Source of the DNA: a virus
DNA length: 62,370 nucleotides
Strand: one strand, 5' to 3'
Virus record (IMG/VR): IMGVR_UViG_3300023184_000125
Span: 1 to 62,370 of that record
Position numbers and translations under genes: made by a program
The notes under the pieces: model-generated
Databases searched by the model: none
What the model was told of the DNA's origin: nothing
The model's input: the letters and a program-made list of their open reading frames with translations, nothing else
Shown here: positions 25,595-34,636 of the stretch, in pieces
Layout: each line of letters opens with the position of its first letter
Position numbering within the stretch: position 1 is the first letter of the stretch

Positions 25595-25903
25595 ATGAAT
25601 AGTAACCATCTTAAGAAAATGATACAGGAAAATAAAATTAGAAATTTAGAATCTTCTAATAAGAGATTACCATCCGCATTTCAAATGTCTAAAAATTTAG
25701 GTTCTGATATTATAAAAAATATAACCAGTGTTGCTCGCGGAAATCCAATAAATGCCGAAAATTCTGAAATAGATAAAAGAAAATCTATTTGTAATTCGTG
25801 TGATTTTTTTATAAAAGATTCTCAAAAATGTTCAAGGTGTGGTTGTAATATGGCGGTAAAAACATATCTTAAAGCATCAAGCTGTCCGGTTGGTAAATGG
25901 TAA
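25595..25903 (+). CDS. small zinc-binding phage protein
   Basis: 102 aa. The C-terminal 40 residues carry a Cys-rich site: ICNSCDFF, then KCSRCGCNMAVKTYLKASSC ending PVGKW. This C-x2-C, C-x2-C-x-C, CP-x2-KW pattern is common in small tail-region proteins of many phages, of unknown role. A TGTAAATA sequence precedes the ATG but overlaps the stop of the hub gene. The 3' end overlaps the convergent dNMP kinase gene by 27 nt. Confidence 0.78.
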   Translation: MNSNHLKKMIQENKIRNLESSNKRLPSAFQMSKNLGSDIIKNITSVARGNPINAENSEIDKRKSICNSCDFFIKDSQKCSRCGCNMAVKTYLKASSCPVGKW

Positions 25904-26470
25904 ATTATTCAAATACATATTTCCTATTTGTTTCGCTGTTTTATTTATTTCTTGTAAATCTATTGGATTTTTTTCATTTAAAGTTGACCATTTTAGGTTA
26001 AAATCTGATTGTTTTTTTATAACTTTATTGTTAACTTTTTCAGTTTCGTTTGCATCCGGAACGTATTTATGTGTTATGAAAATTAAAAACCCATTTTCTT
26101 CATTTTTAATCCAATGTAATTCATCTTCATCATATTCCGCATATCTTACATCTGGAATTATTAAAATTTTATTATGATCATTTTTAAATTTTTCTATAAA
26201 ATATCTACCTTTAGATTGATTTCTCATCAATTTACCATATTCAACTAATAGTGGTCGTATGATATTTTTTTTATATGAATCATCAGTAAACGTATCTATA
26301 TTAACTTTTGTTTTAATTAGTTTTTTTAAATCTTTTTTTATAGTATCTCCCGCTAATGATCTTCTTTCTGCTATAATATTTTTGGTTTTAAAAAATCTAA
26401 TTAATGCTTGGCATAGAGTATCTTTTCCTGATCTGGCGGCTCCAGAAATTCCTATTATTGGATAATTCAT
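25877..26470 (-). CDS. gp1: deoxynucleoside monophosphate kinase (T4 gp1-like)
   Basis: 197 aa from ATG 26470; the frame is open much further upstream but that part overlaps the divergent gene and lacks any domain. IIGISGAARSGKDTLCQALI is a Walker A in the style of dNMP kinases, IIPDVRYAEYDE is the Walker B/DxR segment, and FITHKYVPDANETE follows. The enzyme phosphorylates dNMPs to dNDPs, supplying precursors with the RNR at the left end. T4 gp1 is 241 aa. It is an isolated minus-strand gene inside the late block. Confidence 0.82.
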   Translation of the reverse strand: MNYPIIGISGAARSGKDTLCQALIRFFKTKNIIAERRSLAGDTIKKDLKKLIKTKVNIDTFTDDSYKKNIIRPLLVEYGKLMRNQSKGRYFIEKFKNDHNKILIIPDVRYAEYDEDELHWIKNEENGFLIFITHKYVPDANETEKVNNKVIKKQSDFNLKWSTLNEKNPIDLQEINKTAKQIGNMYLNNLPFTNRTA

Positions 26471-26535
26471 CTGAAGAACTATTTTACTATATAATATGAT
26501 TATTTCAATATGATAATGAAAATTCGTGATATTTT

Positions 26536-26543
26536 GATAAGTT
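26536..26543 (+). promoter_or_regulatory. late-promoter-like box (degenerate)
   Basis: GATAAGTT, 12 nt before ATG 26556, followed by TTTATATAAC; one mismatch from the GATAAGTA box of the tube gene. It sits in the 85-bp divergent gap. Confidence 0.35.
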
Positions 26544-26555
26544 TTTATATAACCT

Positions 26556-28271
26556 ATGGCAACAGATTTCACATTAAATAGAATTGCTGACGATTTAGCT
26601 GGAGAATTGCCAACAGGAATGCCCCCGATCGCTGATAACAACGTATTGTTCGCTCCTGTTACTATTCCACCACCTCCATCAATATCAAATCCATCTATTC
26701 AGTCTCAGATAAACTCTAGCGCAAAGATTATTAATATACCCGATGTTAATCGGCCATTAGATGATACACCATCAACAGTACCTCAAGACGCAACTAAACC
26801 TACAAAATTACCTGGAGTTCCGTCAAATAGAGTATTACCACCAACATCAAAAACACCACAAACTATAAAAGATCTAGAAGAACTTAAAACTATCATACAG
26901 GAATTAGAAATACAAACAAATTTAAATCTTTTACCTTATTTTTTATTTGGTGGTGAATTAGCTCGAATAAAACATCAGTTTTCGGATTTAAATATAAATA
27001 AATATTTTTTATTACTTAAATTATTAGTTGAGGGGTTTGATAATACTGAAATGTCAGCACAAATAGGTAAAGATCATGCGAAGTATGTAATTGATGATAA
27101 CTTTATAAAAGATTTTCAGCGGATGATAAAAATACCACAACTTTCTGAAATTTTAAAGAAAACACCCGCATATGCGAAAGGATGTTTTGATGGTATTGGA
27201 CAATTGGGAAATATAGAAGCTAATGGCGATAGAAGAGAAAATAATGCAATGTCAGGACCCAATAGATTTACACCTAGCTTGGTTACTAACGCTATGGAAA
27301 AAATATTGCCGGGTTCAGTGAATAACATTGAAAGTCTTTGTAATAAAATAAGAACGCGCGCTTATTTATCTATGCCTTCTGGTGCTTTTGGTTCCATACG
27401 AAGAGTTATAAATATAATAAATGGTGTAACTGTAATGATTAATACAATGCTTAATGATTTCTATAAAAAGATGAACGAATATATACGAAAAGCTTATGCT
27501 ATTATAAATAATGAAATCGAAAAAATTAAACGATTTCTTTTTAATCAAATTAATAAAATAATTCCATTAGATTTTGTATGTTTAATATTAGATACTATTC
27601 AAGTTATGTTAGACGATATAAATTTCTTTTGTTCGTTATTTAATGCATCCGGTACATGGCTGAATTATCTAAATACAATACAGACATATGTTAATACTAT
27701 ATCTGATTTTGTACAAGATCCTTTTGATGCCGCATTTGATTATCTACCACCAGAAGTTTCTACATATTACAAATCGTTTAAAGCTATAGGTAAAAATCCC
27801 GAAGAATTTATATCAGATCAATTAACAAATCACGGACTTTCATATATAAACACCGCACTACAGGGAGATATCGTCGGGGCTATGATGGAAAAATATGGTA
27901 ATAGATATTCAGCAAACGGAACATCATTATCTATTGTTATGAGTAAGGCAAAAGCTATATGGGAAAGATATAGTGCTGATGGTTCTACATTACCGGATAT
28001 TGAAGACGTGGGCGATTTAATGGATTCCAATTACTATAATGGTGGTACAGTAGATGCATTGGGAAATCCAAAAGATCCATATGATATCGTTGCTAATCTT
28101 AAACAAAACTTTAAAACTATATCAATGGAAGTAAGTGGTCTTAAAACTGATCTACCAAAAGACTTAGGTAAAGTTGGTGATTTTTTCAATTCACTAAATC
28201 CTTTCAAAGATAAAGATGACGGATTAACTGATACCCCAAATCCAAATCAACAAAAATTACCAGCCACATAA
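26556..28271 (+). CDS. virion structural protein, baseplate region
   Basis: 571 aa, unrecognised. The N-terminal 120 residues are Pro/Thr/Asn-rich and probably extended, the middle is helical (YFLLLKLLVEGFDNTEMSAQ, FYKKMNEYIRKAYAIINNEI, EIEKIKRFLFNQINKIIPLD) and the C-terminus is again Pro/Asp-rich. There is no enzymatic motif. It lies between the hub-like gene and gp5-like gene, 3 nt before the latter, with its own late-type box, so a baseplate or tail-fibre attachment role is likely from context only. Confidence 0.65.
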   Translation: MATDFTLNRIADDLAGELPTGMPPIADNNVLFAPVTIPPPPSISNPSIQSQINSSAKIINIPDVNRPLDDTPSTVPQDATKPTKLPGVPSNRVLPPTSKTPQTIKDLEELKTIIQELEIQTNLNLLPYFLFGGELARIKHQFSDLNINKYFLLLKLLVEGFDNTEMSAQIGKDHAKYVIDDNFIKDFQRMIKIPQLSEILKKTPAYAKGCFDGIGQLGNIEANGDRRENNAMSGPNRFTPSLVTNAMEKILPGSVNNIESLCNKIRTRAYLSMPSGAFGSIRRVINIINGVTVMINTMLNDFYKKMNEYIRKAYAIINNEIEKIKRFLFNQINKIIPLDFVCLILDTIQVMLDDINFFCSLFNASGTWLNYLNTIQTYVNTISDFVQDPFDAAFDYLPPEVSTYYKSFKAIGKNPEEFISDQLTNHGLSYINTALQGDIVGAMMEKYGNRYSANGTSLSIVMSKAKAIWERYSADGSTLPDIEDVGDLMDSNYYNGGTVDALGNPKDPYDIVANLKQNFKTISMEVSGLKTDLPKDLGKVGDFFNSLNPFKDKDDGLTDTPNPNQQKLPAT

Positions 28272-28274
28272 TAT

Positions 28275-29474
28275 ATGCTAAGTAATATTTATATAGGGCT
28301 AGTGGTAAACAATAAAGACCCAAGAAAAAAAGGTAGAGTACAAGTTTTCATACCTCATATAACAAATAATTTATATACGGGATGGAATGATAATAATGAA
28401 AATATAAAATTTAGAACATTAGATTCGTCAGTTTTTACGCCAGAAATAACTCAAAGATTGATTGATGTTTTACCTTGGGCTGAAGTATCAATGCCATTTT
28501 TTGGTGGTGGTACGGGAGCGCCTGTAAATGCAGGAACTGGTGAGGCAACTCCAACTCCTACTTATATGACAACAGCTGGTACTAGTAGTGGTGATAATGT
28601 TTTACCGACAGTAGTTACATTTGTTGAAGGAAATGGATTAAATAATAAAGATGCGGAGGTAACTACCGTAAAAATAAATAACCAAAAAGTAGATATTAAT
28701 AATCCAAATCCATATGGATTGAGTGATGAAGAAATATTGTATATGATGAGAATTGCGGCTAATGAAACTGGAGCGGGAACGGCATCGGCAAACTATGTTT
28801 ATAACGAAATATCAAATTATGATAAAGCAGTTAAATATTCGGGTAAAAATGCGAAAAATGTAGACGGAAGTGTTAACCTTCAGGGAGTCGATATTGGATT
28901 CGCTCAAAATAATGGTGAAAACGTGAAAGACTTTGGTTTTGTTAATTCTGGTAGTTATTATGATCAAATCACGGGTAGTGCTTTAGCATTAAGATCTTAT
29001 TTAAAAGCTAGACCAAAAGATGGTAATCGGATATCGGCTGCTATTAAATCTAAAGACTTTGCAACCGCAGATCAATTGTTAAGTAATTTTTATAAGGCTT
29101 TAAATAAAGAAAAAGAAAATTACAAAAATGCTGCGATGTTAGAAGAAAAAATTAAAACAAAATATAATGGAAGTGTTATCGCTGCTTTAAAGGGTATTGA
29201 TGGCGAATTAAAACCTACGGGTGATATAAATCAAATAGCATCAACGGCCGGAGTATCGGATAATATAGTATCATCTGGCATTAAAGTTTTAAAACCATGT
29301 TCGGATTTAAATGGTAATATGATGGATGGAGTAGTTGAGGTTTCAAATAGAGGAACATCTATGGGTATATCCAGTGTGCCACATATCGGATCTAAAGCTT
29401 ATGTTATGTTTTTAGATGGAAATCATTTACAACCAATAGTAATAGGTTGTTTTAGAGAACCATCAAATGGATAA
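28275..29474 (+). CDS. gp5: gp5-like baseplate hub with a muramidase-like domain inserted in the OB fold
   Basis: 399 aa. Residues 1-80 start an OB domain (NIYIGLVVNNKDPRKKGRVQ, VFIPHI, LPWAEVSMPFFGGG), and residues 345-399 finish it (SVPHIGSKAYVMFLDGNHLQ, PIVIGCFREP), the classic end of gp5/VgrG OB folds. Between them a Gly/Thr linker leads to a helical domain (about 145-300) with EEILYMMRIAANETGAG, candidate catalytic Glu164, and VDIGFAQNN, which recalls the GLxQ motif of lytic transglycosylases. Predicted to pierce and digest peptidoglycan at the tail tip. T4 gp5 places lysozyme after the OB domain; here it is inside. The muramidase identity is inferred. Confidence 0.75.
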   Translation: MLSNIYIGLVVNNKDPRKKGRVQVFIPHITNNLYTGWNDNNENIKFRTLDSSVFTPEITQRLIDVLPWAEVSMPFFGGGTGAPVNAGTGEATPTPTYMTTAGTSSGDNVLPTVVTFVEGNGLNNKDAEVTTVKINNQKVDINNPNPYGLSDEEILYMMRIAANETGAGTASANYVYNEISNYDKAVKYSGKNAKNVDGSVNLQGVDIGFAQNNGENVKDFGFVNSGSYYDQITGSALALRSYLKARPKDGNRISAAIKSKDFATADQLLSNFYKALNKEKENYKNAAMLEEKIKTKYNGSVIAALKGIDGELKPTGDINQIASTAGVSDNIVSSGIKVLKPCSDLNGNMMDGVVEVSNRGTSMGISSVPHIGSKAYVMFLDGNHLQPIVIGCFREPSNG

Positions 29475-29492
29475 TTTGTATTATACTATATA

Positions 29493-29499
29493 TTAAATA
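29493..29499 (+). promoter_or_regulatory. TTAAATA late-promoter-like box
   Basis: TTAAATA, 9 nt before ATG 29509 in a 34-nt gap. It is weak because the surrounding sequence is almost all A and T. Confidence 0.25.
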
Positions 29500-29508
29500 A
29501 ATAATAAT

Positions 29509-31587
29509 ATGGCAACTAAAAATGTAGTAATGGGTAATATACGAGAACCCGTATGTGATAATTTAAAATCATATGAAGACAGCAAACTAGGTAATGAGGC
29601 GGGTAAACTTATTTTTAAAACCGACATGCGAAAAGATGAATATGGATCCGCTATTGCAAACGATTTGTCATTTGTTCATTTACAGGATAAACATAGTTCT
29701 TTTTTAAGTTTACGTGGTGGTAAAGTTATAAGAAAATCTAGCTCAAATATGGTTGATTATTCTGTTAGAGATTATCATCAATTTGTAGGTAATGATGCGC
29801 AATATGTTTATAAGGGAGATTTAAATGTATATGTAGAGGGTAGTTATAATATACAAAGAGGAACTCATACCGCACAGGCTATTAAAGATAGCCAAGATCT
29901 ACAAAATATTACAACTGAAATAGATAATAAATGTATTGAGGCTATTGAAAAAAATTCTAAAAATTCAGAAAAACAAAGATGTCCAATATGTGCTAATAAA
30001 GTTGACGTTGATAGAGCAAGTTTCATGGTTGATACTTTTTTTAAGTATGCTGCAAAATTTTTTAATATTCTACCCAACATGCCATTTGGAAATCTGATGG
30101 GTAAGATACAAGCAGTTTTAAGAACGGTTTTAGCATTTTTTTTAGATAGTATTTTTATTGGCGCATTAACATCAGATGGTTCTTGTGGTAGTAGTGGATG
30201 TGAAAAGGGTATGATTTCTTCTCCTTTAAAAGCCATCCAAGAAGGTAATAAGGTTGCTGCTGAAGAATACCAAAAAAATAAGAAACAAATTGCTGAACTC
30301 CAGAAAAAAATACCAAATGAAAGTGGTGTGGATGTCATATCATCTGATGTTAAACTTAAAGTTGGTTTAGTGACAAATACATCTAAGGTTATATCATATC
30401 TCCAACCGGAGCCTGTTATAACCGAGTTAGTGAAGGCCACTCCGGATTATTGTTTGATACCATCATCAAGAGGTTCTTGTAAAAGAACATCATATCAAGA
30501 TCCAACATTATTAGCCGGATCTTATGATCTAGAAGTTGGTCAAAAATATAGCTTAACGGTTGGTTCTGGTGGTATTAGTTCGAAAACAACAGGTAAAATA
30601 GAAGCTATGGGGGCAACTGTAGTTGTTAACGCATCAGAAGGAGAATTGCTTTTAACATCTAAAAATAAAACAATTGTTAGTGGATCCAATGTTGTATTAA
30701 CGGCAAGGCAATCCGATGGTGATGCTATTATTCTAGATTCGGATCGAGTTTTTGTTGGCGGTAAATTAAGTGTAAAAGCTGATTTAGCTGTAAAGGGATC
30801 AATAGTTATGGATGGTGGTATACAATGCAATCATATAATAACACCGATAGAAAATATACAAACAACAGTGTCTAGTACTGCTCATAATGTTCATTCTAGT
30901 GCTAATTGGAATAACCCAGTTAAACCTGATGCTACTACATCTGATTTATTCGATAAAGCATGGAAAGTTTTGCGTGATGCTATATTAGCTATAACCGAAT
31001 ATATAGCAACACCAGACGCGATAAAAGTTTTCTTTGAAGAGATATATTCTACAGCTAGAATTAGCACTGTTATAGATAATACGGGGCTGCCAAGTGGATT
31101 TGCAATGATATATGATTATACTATATTTGCGCCTATTACCGTATATGGCAAATGTAGTTTAGGTGGTGAAATAAAAGGTTTTGTAACACCAACAATGATA
31201 CCCGTGTATAACTATACCCATAACCACGGATCGCCAGGTGATCCTCATGCTCATTCATACATTGTACCGAGAATGTTGGGTTATGATACTTCTAGGGCGG
31301 CAACAGCATCCAGAGATGAGCCTTCTGTAATTCCTACTCCTGCTAAAGCAACCGGTATGGGAAATACATATGGAAATTATCCATCATTTGGTGACTTGGG
31401 TCCGTGTGGTGGTGGTGGATCTCCATTTGGAAATTTAGCTAGAATCAATTCAGCAAAAATAAGAAGAAATGAGGCTTATGGTATACGGGGTGATGCATTC
31501 ACCGGTGATTTTGTTAACGCAAATATTCAATATACTAAAGATGGAGGTATTATACCAACACCAGATCTAAATATTTTAGATTGTTAA
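29509..31587 (+). CDS. baseplate central spike / gp5 C-terminal-like beta-helix protein
   Basis: 692 aa. The N-terminal part has GKLIFKTDMRKDEYGSAIAN, SFLSLRGGKV and VRDYHQFVGNDAQYVYKGDL, the repeated strand pattern of gp5/VgrG needle proteins. A Cys-rich RCPICANKVD unit and a helical stretch follow, then a repetitive beta region (YDLEVGQKYSLTVGSGGISS, KTTGKIEAMGATVVVNASEG, ELLLTSKNKTIVSGSNVVLT). Near the C-terminus YTHNHGSPGDPHAHSY (about 569-583) holds two HxH motifs like iron-binding spike tips. Likely the membrane-puncturing spike completing the hub-lysozyme encoded upstream. The fold is inferred from the repeat pattern. Confidence 0.72.
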   Translation: MATKNVVMGNIREPVCDNLKSYEDSKLGNEAGKLIFKTDMRKDEYGSAIANDLSFVHLQDKHSSFLSLRGGKVIRKSSSNMVDYSVRDYHQFVGNDAQYVYKGDLNVYVEGSYNIQRGTHTAQAIKDSQDLQNITTEIDNKCIEAIEKNSKNSEKQRCPICANKVDVDRASFMVDTFFKYAAKFFNILPNMPFGNLMGKIQAVLRTVLAFFLDSIFIGALTSDGSCGSSGCEKGMISSPLKAIQEGNKVAAEEYQKNKKQIAELQKKIPNESGVDVISSDVKLKVGLVTNTSKVISYLQPEPVITELVKATPDYCLIPSSRGSCKRTSYQDPTLLAGSYDLEVGQKYSLTVGSGGISSKTTGKIEAMGATVVVNASEGELLLTSKNKTIVSGSNVVLTARQSDGDAIILDSDRVFVGGKLSVKADLAVKGSIVMDGGIQCNHIITPIENIQTTVSSTAHNVHSSANWNNPVKPDATTSDLFDKAWKVLRDAILAITEYIATPDAIKVFFEEIYSTARISTVIDNTGLPSGFAMIYDYTIFAPITVYGKCSLGGEIKGFVTPTMIPVYNYTHNHGSPGDPHAHSYIVPRMLGYDTSRAATASRDEPSVIPTPAKATGMGNTYGNYPSFGDLGPCGGGGSPFGNLARINSAKIRRNEAYGIRGDAFTGDFVNANIQYTKDGGIIPTPDLNILDC

Positions 31588-31589
31588 CT

Positions 31590-32771
31590 TTATTTTTTAA
31601 TAATTTTTGATTCTAATGAATTAATTCTTTTTAATAAATCTTCTAAATTAAGAATTGTTTCTCCACCTTGAGATGAAGCATTAACAATAACGGTTGGTGT
31701 ATTATATCTATAATATCTCAATACATATCTATAGAATAAAGATTGATATTTAGCACTTTTCATTATTTTTCGATAATCGGCAATAGGATCAACGATAGCT
31801 CTTGCTAATTCTGATGTAAAAACTGATTTTGATATATCGGAATCTATATCTTTGGTTATCTTTTGTATGTCGAGAATTTTTGAAACTCTTAATATATCAT
31901 CATTCCAATATTTCAAATAAATAGTTTTTCTTCTATCTTCCGATAGAAGTTCTATATGAAACATAGGAGGCATTATTTTTTCATGTAATGTAATAGTCCA
32001 AGTACTAAAAAATTTTTTAATAAACGCAACAAAATAATTAGCTTGCTGCGTCTTACCAAATTCCATTAATTTTTTTCCATATATTCTATAATCTTCAGCA
32101 ACTATTTTTGTATCTACCATATTATCGAAATTTAATGGACATGTTGGTAAATCTATTGCATAAGAATATGAAAATAAGTCATTATAATCTTTACTATGTG
32201 CTCGTAATTCGGCAATTGCGGTTAACTCATGTATTGGTTGCTCTAATTGTGCTATCGTCAATGGTTCGGGATTATCTAAACATATTGAATTGTAAAAATC
32301 ATATTGTGGATATACCGCTTTAAAATCAGGATCATCTAATAATCCTCTAACAAATGTCTCCTTTTCCGTTGACGATTTTTTAGCATATGAATTAGATATT
32401 TGTGCTTTTACTGGTTTACCATCTTTATCGCAAATAACTCCATCTATAATTTGAGTTGATATAAAAGATTGTGATTCAATTCGAACAAGATTGATAGGAA
32501 TGAAATTTACGTATGCAGCTGATAAAAAAAGACCCATAGGCATTCTCGGATCTCCAACATTTGATAATAAAGAAAAATCTTGTGATTGAGTATAAAACGG
32601 TTCTCGATCATCTTTATTCAATACAGGATCTAATCCTGGTATATTAATAAGTTTAACTACGTCGCATAAAAATCCATTATAATCAAAATTTGGATCATAA
32701 AGACTTGCACTATTACTTTTAAATAAAGATGAGTTTATAATTTTTTGTTTACATATTTCTTCAAAATTCAT
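31590..32771 (-). CDS. hypothetical conserved-looking phage protein
   Basis: 393 aa, unrecognised. Well-ordered globular composition with a C-terminal helix (ILNLEDLLKRINSLESKIIK) that could be a coiled coil. No Walker, nuclease or zinc motifs seen. Last gene of the long minus-strand block, 1 nt after the 129-aa gene; its stop lies 2 nt from the convergent spike gene. It may be a virion protein rather than a replication factor, since phrases such as PMGLFLSAAYVNFIPINLVR are unlike enzymes. Function unknown. Confidence 0.65.
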   Translation of the reverse strand: MNFEEICKQKIINSSLFKSNSASLYDPNFDYNGFLCDVVKLINIPGLDPVLNKDDREPFYTQSQDFSLLSNVGDPRMPMGLFLSAAYVNFIPINLVRIESQSFISTQIIDGVICDKDGKPVKAQISNSYAKKSSTEKETFVRGLLDDPDFKAVYPQYDFYNSICLDNPEPLTIAQLEQPIHELTAIAELRAHSKDYNDLFSYSYAIDLPTCPLNFDNMVDTKIVAEDYRIYGKKLMEFGKTQQANYFVAFIKKFFSTWTITLHEKIMPPMFHIELLSEDRRKTIYLKYWNDDILRVSKILDIQKITKDIDSDISKSVFTSELARAIVDPIADYRKIMKSAKYQSLFYRYVLRYYRYNTPTVIVNASSQGGETILNLEDLLKRINSLESKIIKK

Positions 32772-32772
32772 A

Positions 32773-33162
32773 TTAGTCTAAAAAATTCTCCGTTTGTTGT
32801 CTTATAAAAATGGTTTTTAAAAATTCCATTATAGCATCTCTATCTCGTGGATTTTCAAATTGTTGAAGTATAACTCTATCATCATCTATATTATAACCAA
32901 ATAATAAAAAAGTATTCATATATTCTCCAATATGTTCCTTTAATATCGAAAGATCCCTTCTTCCTATTTTCTGTTTTTGTTTAAATTTTTTATCCCATTC
33001 TGTTAAACTTTTTTGTAGTTCTTGATTATTAATTTCGTTAAAAATTTTTTCTTGGGTTTCTTCAAAAGAAAATGAAAATGTATCAGTTTTTTCCATATCA
33101 GATGATAAAGAAGTAACGTTCGTTTTATTTTTAGTTTTTGATTTTCTTTTTTTTGGTTCCAT
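32773..33162 (-). CDS. hypothetical protein next to the sliding clamp region
   Basis: 129 aa, very basic N-terminus (MEPKKRKSKTKNKT), helical C-terminal half ending RQQTENFLD. The placement between replication genes and a possible short hydrophobic C-terminus make a clamp-binding regulator (as T4 gp33) conceivable, but I see no real sequence match. Starts on the last base of the preceding stop (TAATG). Confidence 0.55.
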   Translation of the reverse strand: MEPKKRKSKTKNKTNVTSLSSDMEKTDTFSFSFEETQEKIFNEINNQELQKSLTEWDKKFKQKQKIGRRDLSILKEHIGEYMNTFLLFGYNIDDDRVILQQFENPRDRDAIMEFLKTIFIRQQTENFLD

Positions 33163-33488
33163 TATTTTTTAGAGTTATATGTACATGATTTATTATTAAT
33201 GTTAAATTTCACTAAATATTCAACTATAACTTCAATAGAACTTGTTTTTAATTTAAAGTTTTCTGGTATATATTGAGCACCATCATATAACACAAAATAC
33301 TCCTCACCAAAAAAATTATGATTATTAAAACATGTTATGAAAATAGAAGATCCTCTTGGGTCTACTACAATCGTCCATGATCTTGCATCAGATTTAGAAT
33401 AATCTGAATATACTTTATCGGTTACATATCCACAATCTCTTAATCTTTTAATGAAATAACTAGAAGTTGTAATTTTATTGATCGCCAT
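33162..33488 (-). CDS. hypothetical protein
   Basis: 108 aa from ATG 33488 (MAINKITTSSYFIKR). The frame is open further upstream to 33521 but that overlaps the clamp gene. A beta-rich domain (ARSWTIVVDPRGSSIFITCF, NHNFFGEEYFVLYDGAQYIP) with a helical end (IEVIVEYLVKFN) is visible. Small, single-domain, unrecognised; located just downstream of gp45 in the replication operon. Confidence 0.6.
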   Translation of the reverse strand: MAINKITTSSYFIKRLRDCGYVTDKVYSDYSKSDARSWTIVVDPRGSSIFITCFNNHNFFGEEYFVLYDGAQYIPENFKLKTSSIEVIVEYLVKFNINNKSCTYNSKK

Positions 33489-33510
33489 ATAATAATTTAT
33501 ATTTTTAATA

Positions 33511-34266
33511 CTATTTAACAAGTGCTGAAACTATATATTTTATTTCAATGTCTTGATGTTCCTTCGTCTGAAATACGAAGACTTTATGACTATTATTTAT
33601 CTTAACTCTGACTGGTAATTTACTTGATATTAAATTTTTAAACACTTCTATTTTTATGGCTATCGGATCTTCCAAAACCATACCAAATACTGTATCCGTA
33701 ACTAAAAATGTCATATTATCAACATTTGTCATAGTTTTATCATCAACATCAGCGTAAATCATGTTATTCTTACTATAAAAATATATCTTAGAAACTTCGG
33801 TTGAGAATGAATATGCGGACATTATCTGTTTCAATTTTTGAACTGATATTTCAAATTCTGTATCAAATGTTAATTTTTTTATAATATCTATATTAACACT
33901 AGATTCTGTTATAATACCATCATCCACTAAATGATATTTAAAAAACGTATTTTCATGTTCCGAATCGCTTTTATTTTGACATCTTAAATGATTGGTATTT
34001 AAAGTTATTGAAAATTCTCCATTATCACCTAAACACTCTAGACCAGTTAGCATTTTTTTAATGCTAATTAAATTAAGTCTTATGTTAGATATCTCTATTG
34101 GTAATTCACATGTGGCATATAATATGACTGACTTATCATCTGATGTGCATACTGTATATAATAGATTCTTGTGCGACTTCAACACACAAGAATCTGTAGC
34201 TCTATTTATTGGTTTTAGAAACTTTTCCAAAGCAGTTTTTGGAATAGGTATATTAATTTCATCCAT
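33511..34266 (-). CDS. gp45: sliding clamp (DNA polymerase processivity factor)
   Basis: 251 aa. Two-domain PCNA-like clamp of T4 type: IPIPKTALEKFLKPINRATD with CVLKSHKNLLYTVCTSDDKS in the first half, LTFDTEFEISVQKLKQIMSA in the second, ending HQDIEIKYIVSALVK. T4 gp45 (228 aa) forms a trimeric ring that tethers gp43 polymerase and also activates late transcription with gp33 and gp55, which fits the T4-type late boxes here. The ATG overlaps the stop of the upstream gene by 8 nt. The clamp loader genes 44 and 62 are not in this window. Confidence 0.85.
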   Translation of the reverse strand: MDEINIPIPKTALEKFLKPINRATDSCVLKSHKNLLYTVCTSDDKSVILYATCELPIEISNIRLNLISIKKMLTGLECLGDNGEFSITLNTNHLRCQNKSDSEHENTFFKYHLVDDGIITESSVNIDIIKKLTFDTEFEISVQKLKQIMSAYSFSTEVSKIYFYSKNNMIYADVDDKTMTNVDNMTFLVTDTVFGMVLEDPIAIKIEVFKNLISSKLPVRVKINNSHKVFVFQTKEHQDIEIKYIVSALVK

Positions 34267-34633
34267 TTTTTATAAAAGATACTAATAGTTCTAAATTTTT
34301 ATCAATACTCTCTAAAAGCTTCTCTGTTTTTTCCGAAACAATATTTTTTGAAATCGATGCTTCCGAATCATTAAAAACCCTTGGAGTTGGATCCGGCACC
34401 ATCTGTCTAATTAAATCCTCTGGTGGCGGTTTCGCGTAACCAAATGGTGTTTCTGGTGTATTATTAGATGGTGCTTGATTATTATTAACTACCTTAGAAA
34501 TAAACTGATTAATATCCAATCGATTCGCTCTGATATTTCTATCGTATGACATCGAATCAATTTGACCTAGTTGACCTCCCACGAACTTTGCAAGCATCGC
34601 TGCTTGCAAAGCGTCTTCTTTAGAGTCACTCAT
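34259..34633 (-). CDS. hypothetical protein
   Basis: 124 aa. A helical start (MSDSKEDALQAAMLAKFVGG), a Pro/Asn-rich linker (NNNQAPSNNTPETPFGYAKP) and a C-terminal helix (EKTEKLLESIDKNLELLVSF) likely to be coiled coil. Sits between SSB and clamp genes, 3 nt after gp32 stop, overlapping the clamp start by 8 nt, so co-translated with the replication proteins. I do not recognise it. Confidence 0.65.
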   Translation of the reverse strand: MSDSKEDALQAAMLAKFVGGQLGQIDSMSYDRNIRANRLDINQFISKVVNNNQAPSNNTPETPFGYAKPPPEDLIRQMVPDPTPRVFNDSEASISKNIVSEKTEKLLESIDKNLELLVSFIKNG

Positions 34634-34636
34634 GGG

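Noticed and set aside
29865-30440. 191-codon minus-strand ORF inside the spike gene
   Set aside because: Complete antisense overlap with a clear structural gene and no recognisable domain.
32773-33162. Calling this gene gp33 late transcription co-activator
   Set aside because: Only size and location hint at it; no gp33 core motif is visible.
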